64,000 nucleotides of DNA, taken from NCBI RefSeq assembly GCF_900187285.1, contig NZ_LT906470.1, positions 1,131,501 to 1,195,500 on the forward strand, written 5' to 3'. This stretch comes from Veillonella rodentium (lineage in GTDB: Bacteria > Bacillota > Negativicutes > Veillonellales > Veillonellaceae). A program made the translations under genes and the position numbers. Shown piece after piece: positions 29,234 through 39,025 of this stretch (its first letter is position 1; every line of letters starts with the position of its first letter). The notes under the pieces are model-generated. The model was not told where the DNA came from and ran no database searches. It saw nothing but the letters and a program-made list of their open reading frames with translations.

Positions 29234-31276
29234 TTAATTATACAATATTCTTAGAAATTTTTCACCAAATCTTTTTTCTAACTCGACTTTCATAACTGAT
29301 TCAAGCCGATTCATGCCAAAAGCGCCGACATAATGTAATACATCCTGACGCGCTTTCACGAGGATGTCGATATCCTTAATAATATTGGCAACCCGCAGAT
29401 CAGGTAATCCAGATTGAGCCAGTCCAAACAGTTGTCCCGAACCTCGTAGCAACAAATCCTGTTCCGCCAATTCAAACCCGTCCTGTATCTGCTCCATCAA
29501 TTTAAGTCGCTCCCGAGTCAAATCATTTTTTGCATCACTTACCAAAATACAGTACGATTGTGCCGTCCCGCGCCCTACACGGCCTCGCAACTGATGTAAT
29601 TGTGATAAACCGAATCTTTCGGCCCCTTCTATGCACATAATCGTCGCATTCGGTACATTCACACCTACCTCGATAACAGTCGTCGATACGAGCAATGAAA
29701 TATCACCATTATAAAAGTCATTCATAATGGTCTCTTTTTCATCAGGCTTCATGCGCCCATAAATAAGCCCGACGTTGAAAGTTTTATAAAAATAATTTTT
29801 TAATTCTATATATAACTCTTCTGCCGCCTGTAAATCCAATTTCTCCGATTCCTCTACGAGAGGACATACCACATAAACTTGTCGGCCTTCTGCCATTTCC
29901 TTTCCAAAGAAGGTCCGCAATCGTTCCGTATACGAACCATCCACCACATAAGTTTTGACCGGTTTACGCCCCGGCGGCATTTCTTTAATTAAAGATACGG
30001 CTAAGTCTCCATATACGGACAGTGTCATTGTACGAGGTATAGGTGTAGCGGTCATAATCAATACATGAGGATGTTCCCCTTTTTTTTGCAATCTGGCCCT
30101 CTGTTCGACACCAAATCGATGTTGTTCATCAATGACGATGAGACCTAGTTTAGAAAACTGTACGCCTTCCTGTATCAGTGCATGAGTCCCGACAACGATA
30201 CTAATAGTACCGTCGGCCAGCCCCCTATATATACGTTTTTTCTCTTTTTTACCCGCGGAACCTGTCAACAGTTCAATAGAAATTCCCAAATTATCACACA
30301 GATTGCGAATACCTTCATAATGTTGAGCCGCCAGAATTTCTGTAGGCGCCATCAACGCCCCCTGAAATCCATTTTCAACAGCTTTAATTAAACTCAATAT
30401 GGCTACAACAGTCTTACCCGATCCTACATCGCCTTGTAACAGACGTTGCATAGGTCTTTCATCCTCCATATCCGAGGAAATATCCTGAAAAGCACGCTCT
30501 TGATCTCCGGTTAAGGAAAATGGTAGTTGTCCAATACAACGCTCTATTAAAACTCCGTTCGGTTCCATTTTAAAGCCTTTATTCCGTTGTTCCTTATTTC
30601 TCAACAACGCAAGACCTGCCTGCATAACAAACAGCTCTTCATAAGCCAATTGGTGACGGGCCAGTTCATACTGCTCCGAAGATTCAGGGAAGTGCATCGC
30701 TTTGAATGCATCATAACGTTTCATATACTGATGATTTGATAAAATTTCTTCGGGTAGAATTTCATCCATCGCCTCATGAGATTGAAACCAATTTCTTACA
30801 GCCGACCGTACTACAAATTGGGATACACCATCTGCAAGAGCGTAAATCGGCACGATACCACGGTCCGGTTCAGCAGACTCTCCCAAATTTTCTATTTGAG
30901 GAGTATTCATCTGCATGGAACCATATTGAAACTCGGCCTTTCCATAAGCATAAAGGCGCTGTCCGATTTTATAAAAATTCTTTTTATATCCTTGGTTAAA
31001 TAATACGATTTTTAACGATCCGGTCCCATCAGTGATGACAATATCCAAAATAGATAGACGGGACCTCGGTCTTTTTTCTTGAATGCTGGATACTACACCA
31101 ACAATACCACCGGTCATTCCCGTTTTTAAGTCTCCAATCTTATAGATGGTTCGTCGATCTTCATAGGTACGAGGGAAATAGGTTAACAAGGATGTGATAT
31201 TGTTAATGCCCAATTTATGTAGTTGTTTCTCCCGGCCCGGACCTACGCCTTTAATCGTAGTTAAACTTTCATCCAT
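29234..31276 (-). CDS. recG: RecG, ATP-dependent DNA helicase
   Basis: About 680 residues. N-terminal wedge domain (LTTIKGVGPGREKQL, the OB-fold GGIVGVVSSIQEKRPR), then SF2 helicase motifs: LLQGDVGSGKTVVA (I), APTEILAAQHY (Ia), VGTHALIQEG, VIDEQHRFGVEQRARL (II, DEQH), IMTATPIPRT (III), TTVIEVGVNVPNA (V) and QLRGRVGRG (VI). It remodels stalled forks and Holliday junctions. Start choice: ATG at 31276 after AGAGGAATTCTT. The ATGs upstream lack a site and add non-family residues. Divergent from rpmB. Confidence 0.97.
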   Translation of the reverse strand: MDESLTTIKGVGPGREKQLHKLGINNITSLLTYFPRTYEDRRTIYKIGDLKTGMTGGIVGVVSSIQEKRPRSRLSILDIVITDGTGSLKIVLFNQGYKKNFYKIGQRLYAYGKAEFQYGSMQMNTPQIENLGESAEPDRGIVPIYALADGVSQFVVRSAVRNWFQSHEAMDEILPEEILSNHQYMKRYDAFKAMHFPESSEQYELARHQLAYEELFVMQAGLALLRNKEQRNKGFKMEPNGVLIERCIGQLPFSLTGDQERAFQDISSDMEDERPMQRLLQGDVGSGKTVVAILSLIKAVENGFQGALMAPTEILAAQHYEGIRNLCDNLGISIELLTGSAGKKEKKRIYRGLADGTISIVVGTHALIQEGVQFSKLGLIVIDEQHRFGVEQRARLQKKGEHPHVLIMTATPIPRTMTLSVYGDLAVSLIKEMPPGRKPVKTYVVDGSYTERLRTFFGKEMAEGRQVYVVCPLVEESEKLDLQAAEELYIELKNYFYKTFNVGLIYGRMKPDEKETIMNDFYNGDISLLVSTTVIEVGVNVPNATIMCIEGAERFGLSQLHQLRGRVGRGTAQSYCILVSDAKNDLTRERLKLMEQIQDGFELAEQDLLLRGSGQLFGLAQSGLPDLRVANIIKDIDILVKARQDVLHYVGAFGMNRLESVMKVELEKRFGEKFLRILYN

Positions 31277-31428
31277 AAGAATTCCTCTAAACCTCCAAAT
31301 GATATGCATGATATATCCATTTTTGCATATCATTGTACAAAAGACCTGTCATATCATAAAATATGATATATAGTATACTTTATATTGTAGTATATTTCAT
31401 AAAAAGAGCAATATGTACTATAAAACAC

Positions 31429-31457
31429 TTGCTTTAACCTAACCTTTATGATAATAT
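31429..31457 (+). promoter_or_regulatory. Promoter of rpmB
   Basis: TTGCTT (31429-31434), 17-base spacer and TAATAT (31452-31457), 40 bases before the rpmB start. Confidence 0.7.
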
Positions 31458-31497
31458 ACTTTTGTTATGTTATAGATTAAGCTTGGAGGTGGAAACT

Positions 31498-31686
31498 ATG
31501 GCAAACCTTTGCGAAGTATGTGGCAAATCCACATCTAGCGGCATGAACGTGAGTCACTCTCACATTCGCACAAGAAAGACTTGGAAACCGAATATTCAAA
31601 GAGTACGGGCGGTTGTAGACGGTGCTACAAAAAAAGTAAATGTATGCACACGCTGCCTTCGTTCTAATAAAATTACACGCGCGTAA
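31498..31686 (+). CDS. rpmB: Ribosomal protein bL28
   Basis: 62 residues, MANLCEVCGKSTSSGMNVSH, matching the bL28 length. Two CxxC pairs (CEVC near the N-terminus, CTRC near the C-terminus) mark the zinc-binding C+ form. The family sequence SHIRTRKTWKPNIQRVRAV is intact. Start: ATG at 31498 after TGGAGGTGGAAACT; an in-frame ATG at 31462 upstream is not supported. Monocistronic on the plus strand, with terminator 31725-31762. A C+ form implies that the protein needs zinc; a C- paralogue is not in the window. Confidence 0.98.
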   Translation: MANLCEVCGKSTSSGMNVSHSHIRTRKTWKPNIQRVRAVVDGATKKVNVCTRCLRSNKITRA

Positions 31687-31724
31687 AATAAAAAGTACAT
31701 GTACTCTTCAAGGCTGCAAAGTCT

Positions 31725-31762
31725 AAAAAAGAAGTTAGTTCAAATGAACTAACTTCTTTTTT
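31725..31762. terminator. Bidirectional terminator, rpmB and dgt-like gene
   Basis: Perfect stem AAAGAAGTTAGTT / AACTAACTTCTTT, flanked by A-rich and T-rich tracts, between convergent genes. Confidence 0.9.
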
Positions 31763-31763
31763 A

Positions 31764-32753
31764 TTACAAAGTAATATTAGGAATATAATACTGCTTAAAT
31801 AGCTTGATAGCATATTGATCTGTAAGGCCCGCCACATAATCTACCACATCACGGGTCGAATAAAACCCTTCCCGATTAGTACATTCCTCCATGTCACGCG
31901 GATGTTCCATAAAATGGATAAATAGATTTTTAACCACATGAGAGGCTTTACTTCGATCAGGAATCAGAGCCGGAGCCAGATAAACATGCTTAAACATAAA
32001 CTTACGCAATATATTCATCGTCATCTCCACGGTATCCGACATGGCGATAGCCGGTTTATCCAGAGATTCTCTAACCATATCCTCCACCATAGCGGTAATC
32101 ATACTGGACGGAGTCATACCAAAATGCTCACGAACCTCTAACGGTAAATTTTCCGCCTGTAGCATTCCGGCCCGCTGCGCATCATCGAAATCATGACATA
32201 AATAGGCAATTCGATCTACAATGCGAATGATTTGTCCTTCCAAGGTAACGGGAATCGTCGGTCCCGTATGTCCTAAAATACCGTCCCGAACGGCGGATGT
32301 GAGATTTAAACCTTGATGTTCTCCATGTTTTTCCAACACTTCCACCATTCGTAAACTTTGTTCATTATGATTAAAATGTCCAACCATATCGCGCAAGGCA
32401 TACTCACCGACATGGCCAAACGGAGTATGGCCCACATCATGTCCCATAGCAATAGCCTCGACTAAATCTTCATTAAGGCGTAATGCACGGGCTACGGTAC
32501 GGCCGATCTGCCCTACTTCCAATGTATGGGTCATACGCGTCCGGTAATGATCACCCGGCGCAATATATACCTGGGTTTTGTGTTTTAACCGTCTAAAACA
32601 TTTACTGTGAATGATGCGATCCCGATCACGTTGAAATGCTGTGCGAAGCGGGTCAGGAGCTTCATCCTCATCTCGAACGGCATCGCGGCTCTTTGCCGCA
32701 TAAGGAGACAGGAGCAGTTCTTCCCTCTCCTCTATTTGTTCCCGTATATTCAT
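31764..32753 (-). CDS. dGTPase-like HD-domain triphosphohydrolase
   Basis: 329 residues with the HD-type motifs THTLEVGQIGRTVARAL and GHDVGHTPFGHVGE (the HD residues bind metal), and the N-terminal FQRDRDRIIHSKCFRRLKHKTQV segment typical of dGTP triphosphohydrolase-like proteins. Family members hydrolyse dNTPs to nucleoside and triphosphate, with specificity that varies. It overlaps ppsR by 4 bases. The stop is inside the terminator stem region. Confidence 0.9.
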   Translation of the reverse strand: MNIREQIEEREELLLSPYAAKSRDAVRDEDEAPDPLRTAFQRDRDRIIHSKCFRRLKHKTQVYIAPGDHYRTRMTHTLEVGQIGRTVARALRLNEDLVEAIAMGHDVGHTPFGHVGEYALRDMVGHFNHNEQSLRMVEVLEKHGEHQGLNLTSAVRDGILGHTGPTIPVTLEGQIIRIVDRIAYLCHDFDDAQRAGMLQAENLPLEVREHFGMTPSSMITAMVEDMVRESLDKPAIAMSDTVEMTMNILRKFMFKHVYLAPALIPDRSKASHVVKNLFIHFMEHPRDMEECTNREGFYSTRDVVDYVAGLTDQYAIKLFKQYYIPNITL

Positions 32754-33571
32754 TTCCCCTCCAGTCCACTGTTACGATCGATGAGTTGCATCATAAGGGA
32801 AGCCGTTTCCTCTATAGATTTATTGGATACGTCCAGTACTTGGCAATGTAGACGTCTCATAACGGCTTTTGCGTATTCCAGTTCCGCCTGAATACGCTCA
32901 ATGGATGCATAATTTGCTTCATCTTCTAAGCCGATAGCGCGCAACCGTTCACTACGAATATTATTTAATTTGAAAGGATCAATAATCAGACCCACGATTT
33001 TCTTTGCCGGAATTTTAAATAACTCTTCAGGCAACGGCACTTCCGGTACCAATGGTAAGTTAGCCGCTTTAATTTTTTTATATGCTAAAAACATGGAAAG
33101 CGGAGTCTTGCTTGTTCTGGATACCCCTATGATAACGATATCCGCCTTTTCAAAGCCCGACGGATTTTTACCGTCATCATATTTTACAGCAAACTCAATA
33201 GCCTCTACCTTTTTAAAATATTCCTGGTCCAGTTTATGAACCATACCTGCCGTCATACGAGGCTTGGTCGTGGCTACCGTACCTACCGCCTCTAAAACGG
33301 GCCCCATAATATCCACAGCGGGAATCTTGTATTGAGCTACCTTCTCATGTAAATATTTACGTAACGACTCGGATACAATAGTATGACAAATTACATGGTT
33401 ACCTTCTTTTGCATCGGCTATAATTTCATCAATTTGATCCTTACTGTCAATATATGGAATTCTAACAATTTCAATCTGTTCTTTATCATACTGACTGGCT
33501 GTGGCACGTGCCACGGCTTCGGCGGTTTCCCCGAGGGAATCCGATATCGCATATATAATCTTTTCTACCAT
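32750..33571 (-). CDS. ppsR: PEP synthase regulatory protein (bifunctional kinase/pyrophosphorylase, DUF299)
   Basis: 273 residues with the family P-loop-like VIIGVSRTSKTPLSMFLAYK at about 147-166, the N-terminal YAISDSLGETAEAVARA segment, and KKIVGLIIDPFKLNNIRSERL. These proteins inactivate PEP synthase or PPDK by ADP-dependent phosphorylation of a threonine, and reactivate it by phosphorolysis. The partner PEP synthase gene lies 0.7 kb upstream (34316-36700), with ccpN between. The substrate (PpsA or PPDK) is inferred from that gene, which encodes the PpsA type. Confidence 0.92.
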   Translation of the reverse strand: MVEKIIYAISDSLGETAEAVARATASQYDKEQIEIVRIPYIDSKDQIDEIIADAKEGNHVICHTIVSESLRKYLHEKVAQYKIPAVDIMGPVLEAVGTVATTKPRMTAGMVHKLDQEYFKKVEAIEFAVKYDDGKNPSGFEKADIVIIGVSRTSKTPLSMFLAYKKIKAANLPLVPEVPLPEELFKIPAKKIVGLIIDPFKLNNIRSERLRAIGLEDEANYASIERIQAELEYAKAVMRRLHCQVLDVSNKSIEETASLMMQLIDRNSGLEGK

Positions 33572-33581
33572 TCTCGAAACC

Positions 33582-34211
33582 TCAATGAATACTACATTCT
33601 AAAAATATCTTTGTCACAGTTGTTTTCGATACTCGGCCAACGACCTTTAATCGTTTCTTATGCCCCGAGTCCTCCCGAACTACAACAGGCAAAGAATCCA
33701 CCTCATAATCTATCATCTTCTGTGCCGCTTCTACTAATGTATCTGTAGGCTCCACAGCGATTACCTTGCTCACAGGGGTCATAATCATAGATATAGGCAT
33801 AGTGTGTGAATCCATTTGTCCCATGGAGGCGCGTAATAAATCCTTTCGCGACACAATACCGACTAAATAGGAATCATCACAGACAAGAATTGTTCCTACA
33901 TCCTCTGTGAATAATGTTACAATCGTATCATATAAATTCGTATTATCATTGACAACTACGGCTTGAGATAACACATCGGACACGCGAAATGATTTCAGAC
34001 GTTCCGCCGTCTGTGTTTCCTTTGAAAGCCCTACATAATAATATCCCACATTAGGGCGAGCATCGAGAACCCCGAGCATGGTCAGTACAGCCAAATCTGA
34101 CCGCAATGCGGATCTTGTGACCTCTAAATGCTCAGCAATTGCACTACCCGTAACAGGACCTTCTTCACGAACAATCTGAGCAATTTGTTCTTGTCGTTTC
34201 GACAGTTTCAC
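33582..34211 (-). CDS. ccpN: CcpN-like transcriptional repressor (HTH + two CBS domains)
   Basis: About 209 residues. An N-terminal helix-turn-helix (LSKRQEQIAQIVREEGPVTGSAIAEHLEVTRSALRSDL) is followed by two CBS domains (about 80-200) with SYLVGIVSRKDLLRA and EDSGHKKRLKVVGRVSK. CcpN represses gluconeogenic genes in Bacillus and is encoded next to the ppsR-type gene there, as here. It may sense ATP/ADP through its CBS domains. Start: GTG at 34211 after AAAGGGGGTTACC; the ATG upstream overlaps the site. Confidence 0.85.
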   Translation of the reverse strand: MKLSKRQEQIAQIVREEGPVTGSAIAEHLEVTRSALRSDLAVLTMLGVLDARPNVGYYYVGLSKETQTAERLKSFRVSDVLSQAVVVNDNTNLYDTIVTLFTEDVGTILVCDDSYLVGIVSRKDLLRASMGQMDSHTMPISMIMTPVSKVIAVEPTDTLVEAAQKMIDYEVDSLPVVVREDSGHKKRLKVVGRVSKTTVTKIFLECSIH

Positions 34212-34262
34212 ACGGTAACCCCCTTTCATCTCTGACTGTATTATATCCTATGTTTCCATTCA

Positions 34263-34297
34263 GAAAAAGAGGAGACCCGAAAGTCTCCTCTTTTCCG
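34263..34297 (-). terminator. Terminator of ppsA
   Basis: Stem AAAGAGGAGACTTTC / GGGTCTCCTCTTT, T-rich tail on the minus strand, 20 bases after the ppsA stop. Confidence 0.85.
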
Positions 34298-34315
34298 CAT
34301 GTATTAACTATGAAA

Positions 34316-36700
34316 TTACCACACTAATTCATCAGAATCCTGACGGCCGCGACCGGTCATAGCATCTAACATGATGCGCTGTTCCAATTGAGCCACCATT
34401 TTTTTCGTACTAACCACTGCATCAGGGTTAACGGAAATAGAATCGATGCCACTCTTTACGAGGAATTCACAAAGTTCAGGATATACGCTTGGTGCCTGTC
34501 CGCAAATAGATACGGTTTTACCGTCCTTATGAGCCACTTCAATGAGATGATGAATCGCTCTACGCACCGCCAAGTTCCGCTCATCATAAATATGTTGAAC
34601 AGTTTCATTATCCCGATCGCAGCCGAGAACAAGCATCGTCAAGTCATTGGAACCGATAGAATACCCATCAACATATTGATTAAATTGATCAGCCAAGATA
34701 ATATTGGCAGGAATTTCAGCCATGAGCCAAATCTTAAAATCCTTGCCGCGCACAAGACCTTCTTCAGCCATTAACCCCGTTACAAGTTTTGCTTCTTCCA
34801 CAGTACGACAGAACGGAATCATAACTTGCAAATTCTTAAATCCAAATTCATTGCGCACCTTTTTAATAGCTTCCAATTCTAATTTGAAAGCTGGTAAATA
34901 TTTAGGATCATAATAGCGGGATGCGCCACGCCACCCCAATAACGCACTGGACTCATGAGGTTCGTATTTATCTCCGCCTTTAAGATCCCGATATTCACTG
35001 GATTTAAAATCGCTTAAACGAACTACCACTTGTCTAGGGGCCAACGCCTGACATACTTTGCGCATACCTTCCGCCAAAGTATTCACGGCTACATCACTAC
35101 GCCCCGTTTCAATGAGATGTAACGGATGTTCATGAATGAAGGTTGTCCATATAAACTCTTCACGCATAAGACCGATACCGTCACAAGGTAATACCCCGTA
35201 TTTTTCAGCTAGATCAGGGTCACCTAAGTTCATATAAATCTTAGTCCCCGTTACAGGCACATATTCAGTAGCCACAGCAGCGGAAGCCTGCACTTCAGGT
35301 TTCTTGACGATATCCTCTACAATACCGTCATAAACGATACCATTTGTAGCATCAACCGTAACCATCTGACCGTCTTTAATAGACGTAGTCGCTTCATGAC
35401 TACGACTCTTGGTACCTACAATACACGGAATACCGAGCTCACGACTGACGATAGATGCATGACAGGTCATACCGCCCGCATCGGTAACGATAGCTTTCGC
35501 CTTTTTCATAGCCGGAACCCAGTCAGGGGCCGTCATAGCAGTTACAAGGATTTCCCCTTCTTTGAACTCATCGATGTCCTCAGGATTGATAATAACATGA
35601 GCTTTACCTGCTGCATTACCAGGCGAAGCTGGTAACCCTTTTACAACGATATCGCGATTAGCTGTTGCTGCTGACATGTCTGTAGTTTGAGGTGCATCAG
35701 ATTTCTGTTTACGGGACCAAACGGTTTCCGGACGCGCTTGCAGAATCCAGATTTTTCCGTTTCTCTCATCAACGCCCCATTCCATATCCATGTAGCAACC
35801 GTAATGTTTTTCGATTGCTTTCGCATATTCGGCAAGTTCCAATACCTGCTCATCGGAAATAACTTGAGACTTTGCTTCATCACTCGGAACAACCTCTTCA
35901 ACGCAGTCGCCATCAGCCTTTCGAACAAGACGGACATGTTTATCATTGATCATGCGGTCCGTAATTTCCATTTTTGCTTTATCCACACGAAAATTATCAG
36001 GCGTTACAGTACCCTGTACAACATATTCACCAAGACCCCAGGAACCTTCAATAAGAATATTATTGTCATCACCGGTTACAAGATCAACCGTAAACATAAC
36101 ACCAGCGGCTTTAGAGAATACCATCATCTGAACAGCGGCGCTCAACGCAACCGTCATATGGTCAAAACCCTGTTTTACACGGTAATATGTTGCACGATCC
36201 GTGAAAGTAGATGCGTAACATTCTTTTACTTTTTCGATGATAACATCGGCTCCACGTACATTTAAATACGTATCTTGCTGTCCTGCAAAACTTGCATCCG
36301 GTAAATCTTCAGCAGTTGCACTGGAACGAACGGCTACGAACGGATCTTTTTCCTTAACCTTTTTACCTAATTCTTCATACGCTTTACGAATGGCCTTTGC
36401 TAAATCCTTAGGCATTTTTTCTTCGCAAATCATACGGCGAATCTTAGCACATACTTCACGCAATAATGCAGAGTTTTCTACATCATCCAAAGCATCTAGT
36501 TCAGCCCGAATTTTATCCTCTAAGCCCGTTTCTTTCATAAATTCACGATACCCATAAGCCGTTGTAGCAAAGCCGTAAGGTACAGGTACATTAGTGGAGG
36601 ATGTCAATTCCCCTAAGGAAGAAGACTTACCACCAACTAAATTAACATCTTCACGTTGTAATTCATCAAACCAAAGTACGTATGCTGTTTCTCGATTCAT
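34316..36700 (-). CDS. ppsA: Phosphoenolpyruvate synthase (pyruvate, water dikinase)
   Basis: 794 residues. N-terminal ATP-grasp (LVGGKSSSLGEL, VRSSATAEDLPDASFAGQQ, GSWGLGEYVVQG), central phosphohistidine domain with DAGGMTCHASIVSRELGIP (catalytic His near residue 414), and the C-terminal PEP-utilizing barrel (IGLMREEFIW, RLSDFKSSEYR, MIPFCRTVEEA, SICGQAPS). It makes PEP from pyruvate and ATP for gluconeogenesis, which suits lactate-based metabolism. The linked ppsR and ccpN suggest control by reversible phosphorylation and transcription. Start after TAGGAGGTTCTCAC. Confidence 0.93.
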   Translation of the reverse strand: MNRETAYVLWFDELQREDVNLVGGKSSSLGELTSSTNVPVPYGFATTAYGYREFMKETGLEDKIRAELDALDDVENSALLREVCAKIRRMICEEKMPKDLAKAIRKAYEELGKKVKEKDPFVAVRSSATAEDLPDASFAGQQDTYLNVRGADVIIEKVKECYASTFTDRATYYRVKQGFDHMTVALSAAVQMMVFSKAAGVMFTVDLVTGDDNNILIEGSWGLGEYVVQGTVTPDNFRVDKAKMEITDRMINDKHVRLVRKADGDCVEEVVPSDEAKSQVISDEQVLELAEYAKAIEKHYGCYMDMEWGVDERNGKIWILQARPETVWSRKQKSDAPQTTDMSAATANRDIVVKGLPASPGNAAGKAHVIINPEDIDEFKEGEILVTAMTAPDWVPAMKKAKAIVTDAGGMTCHASIVSRELGIPCIVGTKSRSHEATTSIKDGQMVTVDATNGIVYDGIVEDIVKKPEVQASAAVATEYVPVTGTKIYMNLGDPDLAEKYGVLPCDGIGLMREEFIWTTFIHEHPLHLIETGRSDVAVNTLAEGMRKVCQALAPRQVVVRLSDFKSSEYRDLKGGDKYEPHESSALLGWRGASRYYDPKYLPAFKLELEAIKKVRNEFGFKNLQVMIPFCRTVEEAKLVTGLMAEEGLVRGKDFKIWLMAEIPANIILADQFNQYVDGYSIGSNDLTMLVLGCDRDNETVQHIYDERNLAVRRAIHHLIEVAHKDGKTVSICGQAPSVYPELCEFLVKSGIDSISVNPDAVVSTKKMVAQLEQRIMLDAMTGRGRQDSDELVW

Positions 36701-36752
36701 GTGAGAACCTCCTAGATTAATTAGTGCAACACATTAAACCTTTTACACATAA

Positions 36753-36781
36753 ATAGTATACCTTAATTTATAATCTGTCAA
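36753..36781 (-). promoter_or_regulatory. Promoter of ppsA
   Basis: Perfect TTGACA (36776-36781), 17-base spacer and TACTAT (36753-36758) on the minus strand. The -35 overlaps the 3' end of the Nudix gene. A possible operator (TTAATGTG-type imperfect repeat, about 36721-36740) lies downstream; CcpN binding is untested. Confidence 0.85.
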
Positions 36782-37419
36782 TTTTTATGGAGATTATTAT
36801 GTGAATGAACTTCCTTATATATATCCAAAAAATTCTTCAATACTCGCCCAGTCAGTCCCCATATGGTGTATTGTTCATAGGGATAGAAATAGACAGAATA
36901 GTTTTGTCTAATTTTCCAGTCGATATTGTAACCCTCTAGTAAGTGGAACGGAAAATCACGCAAAGGTCTTGTAGCGATATCTAGGTGACCTACGGTAGGT
37001 TCCATCTCCAACAGATACTGTAGTGGAACGGTAAACACCTCACTTACCTCATCGATATTCGGTCTGAATTGACCGGTATGCAGTCGTACTGCTACGGCAT
37101 ATAGTTTTACACCTATGGCGGATACTAAACAATCTAAATTACCAAGTGGTTCAATTTTGTCTAAACCTATACCTAGTTCCTCAGAACATTCACGAATGGC
37201 AGCATAAGCACCGCTTTTATCATTAGGTTCACAATGTCCACCGGGAAAGCTGATTTCACCGGGTTGACGTCGCAACGTATTACTACGTACAGTAAACACC
37301 ACATGATCCTCTCCATCAATTTCTAATAATGGTACAGCTACTGCCGCAGTTATGACATCAATATCGGTAAGAACAGTATATTCTCGCTGCTCTAAAAAGT
37401 TAGTTAATTTTTTATCCAT
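36778..37419 (-). CDS. Nudix hydrolase, CoA pyrophosphatase (NudL-like)
   Basis: 213 residues. Combines VRSNTLRRQPGEISFPGGH, the upstream CoA-type signature (LRxHxGxxxFPGG; His replaced by Gln), with the Nudix box of metal-binding Glu residues around YAAIRECSEELGIG. The Glu at the usual first Nudix position is Asp (GGHCEPND), as in CoA-specific members. It likely hydrolyses CoA or related dinucleotides. A weak AGAGGATC site precedes the ATG. Confidence 0.8.
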   Translation of the reverse strand: MDKKLTNFLEQREYTVLTDIDVITAAVAVPLLEIDGEDHVVFTVRSNTLRRQPGEISFPGGHCEPNDKSGAYAAIRECSEELGIGLDKIEPLGNLDCLVSAIGVKLYAVAVRLHTGQFRPNIDEVSEVFTVPLQYLLEMEPTVGHLDIATRPLRDFPFHLLEGYNIDWKIRQNYSVYFYPYEQYTIWGLTGRVLKNFLDIYKEVHSHNNLHKN

Positions 37420-37605
37420 ATTATATGATCCTCTTACAAGTCAGTATGATTCGCTTATAAATAATATTTAGCTTTAAACTATATCTGAATTAAAGTTTTA
37501 TGTTTTTTTATGTTTCAAGTTCATTTTTATATTTACTTTCATTATACATTAGCTTGTAAAAGATAATCATTAACTTACAGATAGTAAAATCAATATCATA
37601 GATAG

Positions 37606-37646
37606 AAAAAAACTGTGACGAAGTTTCTGCACCCCATCACAGTTTT
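37606..37646 (-). terminator. Terminator of tyrS
   Basis: Stem AAACTGTGA / TCACAGTTT with an intervening loop and seven Ts on the minus strand, 15 bases after the tyrS stop. Confidence 0.85.
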
Positions 37647-37660
37647 ATATGAAGTTAAAA

Positions 37661-38869
37661 TTAGTTAAATTTAATTTTTACGAATTTACGTTTACCTACT
37701 TGAAGAATCATGCCATCTTCAAGAGTAATATTTTCTTCGTTATATTTTTCGCCGTTCACTTTGAAAGCACCCGCTTTAATAGAGCGACGTGCTTCACCAT
37801 TGGATGCGGTCAAACCGGCATCTGTACAGAACTGTGGTACAAAGATTGGTTCTGTTGGTGCATCCATAGCGTACTCAGGAATGTCTGTAGGCATAGCGCG
37901 TTGTTGGAACACGCGTTTGAATTCCTCTTCCGCCTCCAAAGCAGCCTCTTCACCATGATACAAACGAACGATGGTACGTGCTAATTGCATCTTGGCATCA
38001 CGCGGATGCAATTCACCGGATTCGAGACGCTTTGTCATGTCTTCCTGATTTTCGATAGACATATCGGTAACGAGCATGAAATAACGCATCATCAATTCAT
38101 CAGGTATGGACATTGCTTTGCCATACATTTCTTTTGGCTCTTCATCGATACCGATGTAATTGCCTAAAGATTTACTCATTTTTTGAACGCCGTCAAGCCC
38201 TTCTAGTAAAGGCATCGTGATAACCACTTGCGGCTCTTGACCTTCCAGCTCTTGTAAATGACGCCCCATCAAAAGGTTGAAAGTTTGATCTGTACCGCCA
38301 AATTCTACGTCTGCATGCAATGCAACGGAATCTTGACCTTGCATCAATGGATACATAAACTCATGAACCCCGATAGGACGACCTTCTTTAAAGCGTTTAT
38401 TGAAATCATCACGCTCCATCATTCGCGCAACCGTATAGGAAGCCGCCAAGCGAAGTACATCGGCAAAGTTCATCTGTTCCAACCATTCACTGTTATCGCG
38501 AACGATAGTTTTTTCAGGATCTAAGACCTTAAAAATCTGCGCTTTATATGTTTGTGCATTTTCCAGCACCTGCTCTTTCGTAAGTGGCGGACGAGTTACA
38601 CTTTTACCGGACGGATCACCGATACGGGCCGTGAAGCCGCCGATAACGATCACAACCTGATGACCGAACTCTTGGAATAAACGAAGTTTACGGAGCGGCA
38701 CGGTATGGCCCAAATGAATATCCGGTGCAGTTGGATCTAAGCCCAACTTTACAACTAAAGGTTTATTCTCCTTGATAGATCTTTCTATTTTTTTTACGAG
38801 ATCTTGTTCGTTAATTAAATCCGCTACGCCATGTTTAATTTGACGCACTTGTTCTTGAGCACTAATCAT
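37661..38869 (-). CDS. tyrS: Tyrosyl-tRNA synthetase (TyrZ-like)
   Basis: 402 residues of the TyrRS family. Class I signatures [11 protein letters not shown] and MSKS (in [13 protein letters not shown]) are intact. An S4 RNA-binding domain closes the protein ([19 protein letters not shown]). Length and HLGH motif fit the TyrZ clade rather than the 420-residue TyrS clade. No T-box leader fits upstream: only about 70 bases separate the start from the divergent PBP promoter. Start: ATG after CTAGGAGGATTGTC. Confidence 0.95.
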   Translation of the reverse strand: MISAQEQVRQIKHGVADLINEQDLVKKIERSIKENKPLVVKLGLDPTAPDIHLGHTVPLRKLRLFQEFGHQVVIVIGGFTARIGDPSGKSVTRPPLTKEQVLENAQTYKAQIFKVLDPEKTIVRDNSEWLEQMNFADVLRLAASYTVARMMERDDFNKRFKEGRPIGVHEFMYPLMQGQDSVALHADVEFGGTDQTFNLLMGRHLQELEGQEPQVVITMPLLEGLDGVQKMSKSLGNYIGIDEEPKEMYGKAMSIPDELMMRYFMLVTDMSIENQEDMTKRLESGELHPRDAKMQLARTIVRLYHGEEAALEAEEEFKRVFQQRAMPTDIPEYAMDAPTEPIFVPQFCTDAGLTASNGEARRSIKAGAFKVNGEKYNEENITLEDGMILQVGKRKFVKIKFN

Positions 38870-38898
38870 GACAATCCTCCTAGAAATACTATTTTATA

Positions 38899-38927
38899 AG
38901 TATACCATTAACTATAAACTTTCACAA
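38899..38927 (-). promoter_or_regulatory. Promoter of tyrS
   Basis: TTGTGA (38922-38927), 17-base spacer and TATACT (38899-38904) on the minus strand, 30 bases before the start codon. Confidence 0.7.
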
Positions 38928-38937
38928 TTATATATAG

Positions 38938-38966
38938 TATTGGTTTGATGCAATTTATGATATAAT
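38938..38966 (+). promoter_or_regulatory. Promoter of the class A PBP gene
   Basis: Perfect TATAAT (38961-38966) with a weak TATTGG -35 17 bases earlier (38938-38943). Divergent from the tyrS promoter. Confidence 0.5.
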
Positions 38967-39025
38967 ATTTACAACTGCGTAATAGATTTTACGTTATATT
39001 TACTAAGGAAAAAAGAGGTGACTCT

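Noticed and set aside
38870-39025. A T-box riboswitch before tyrS
   Set aside because: Only about 70 bases lie between the tyrS start and the divergent promoter, too short for a T-box, and no GGUGGNACC-type element or specifier hairpin is visible.
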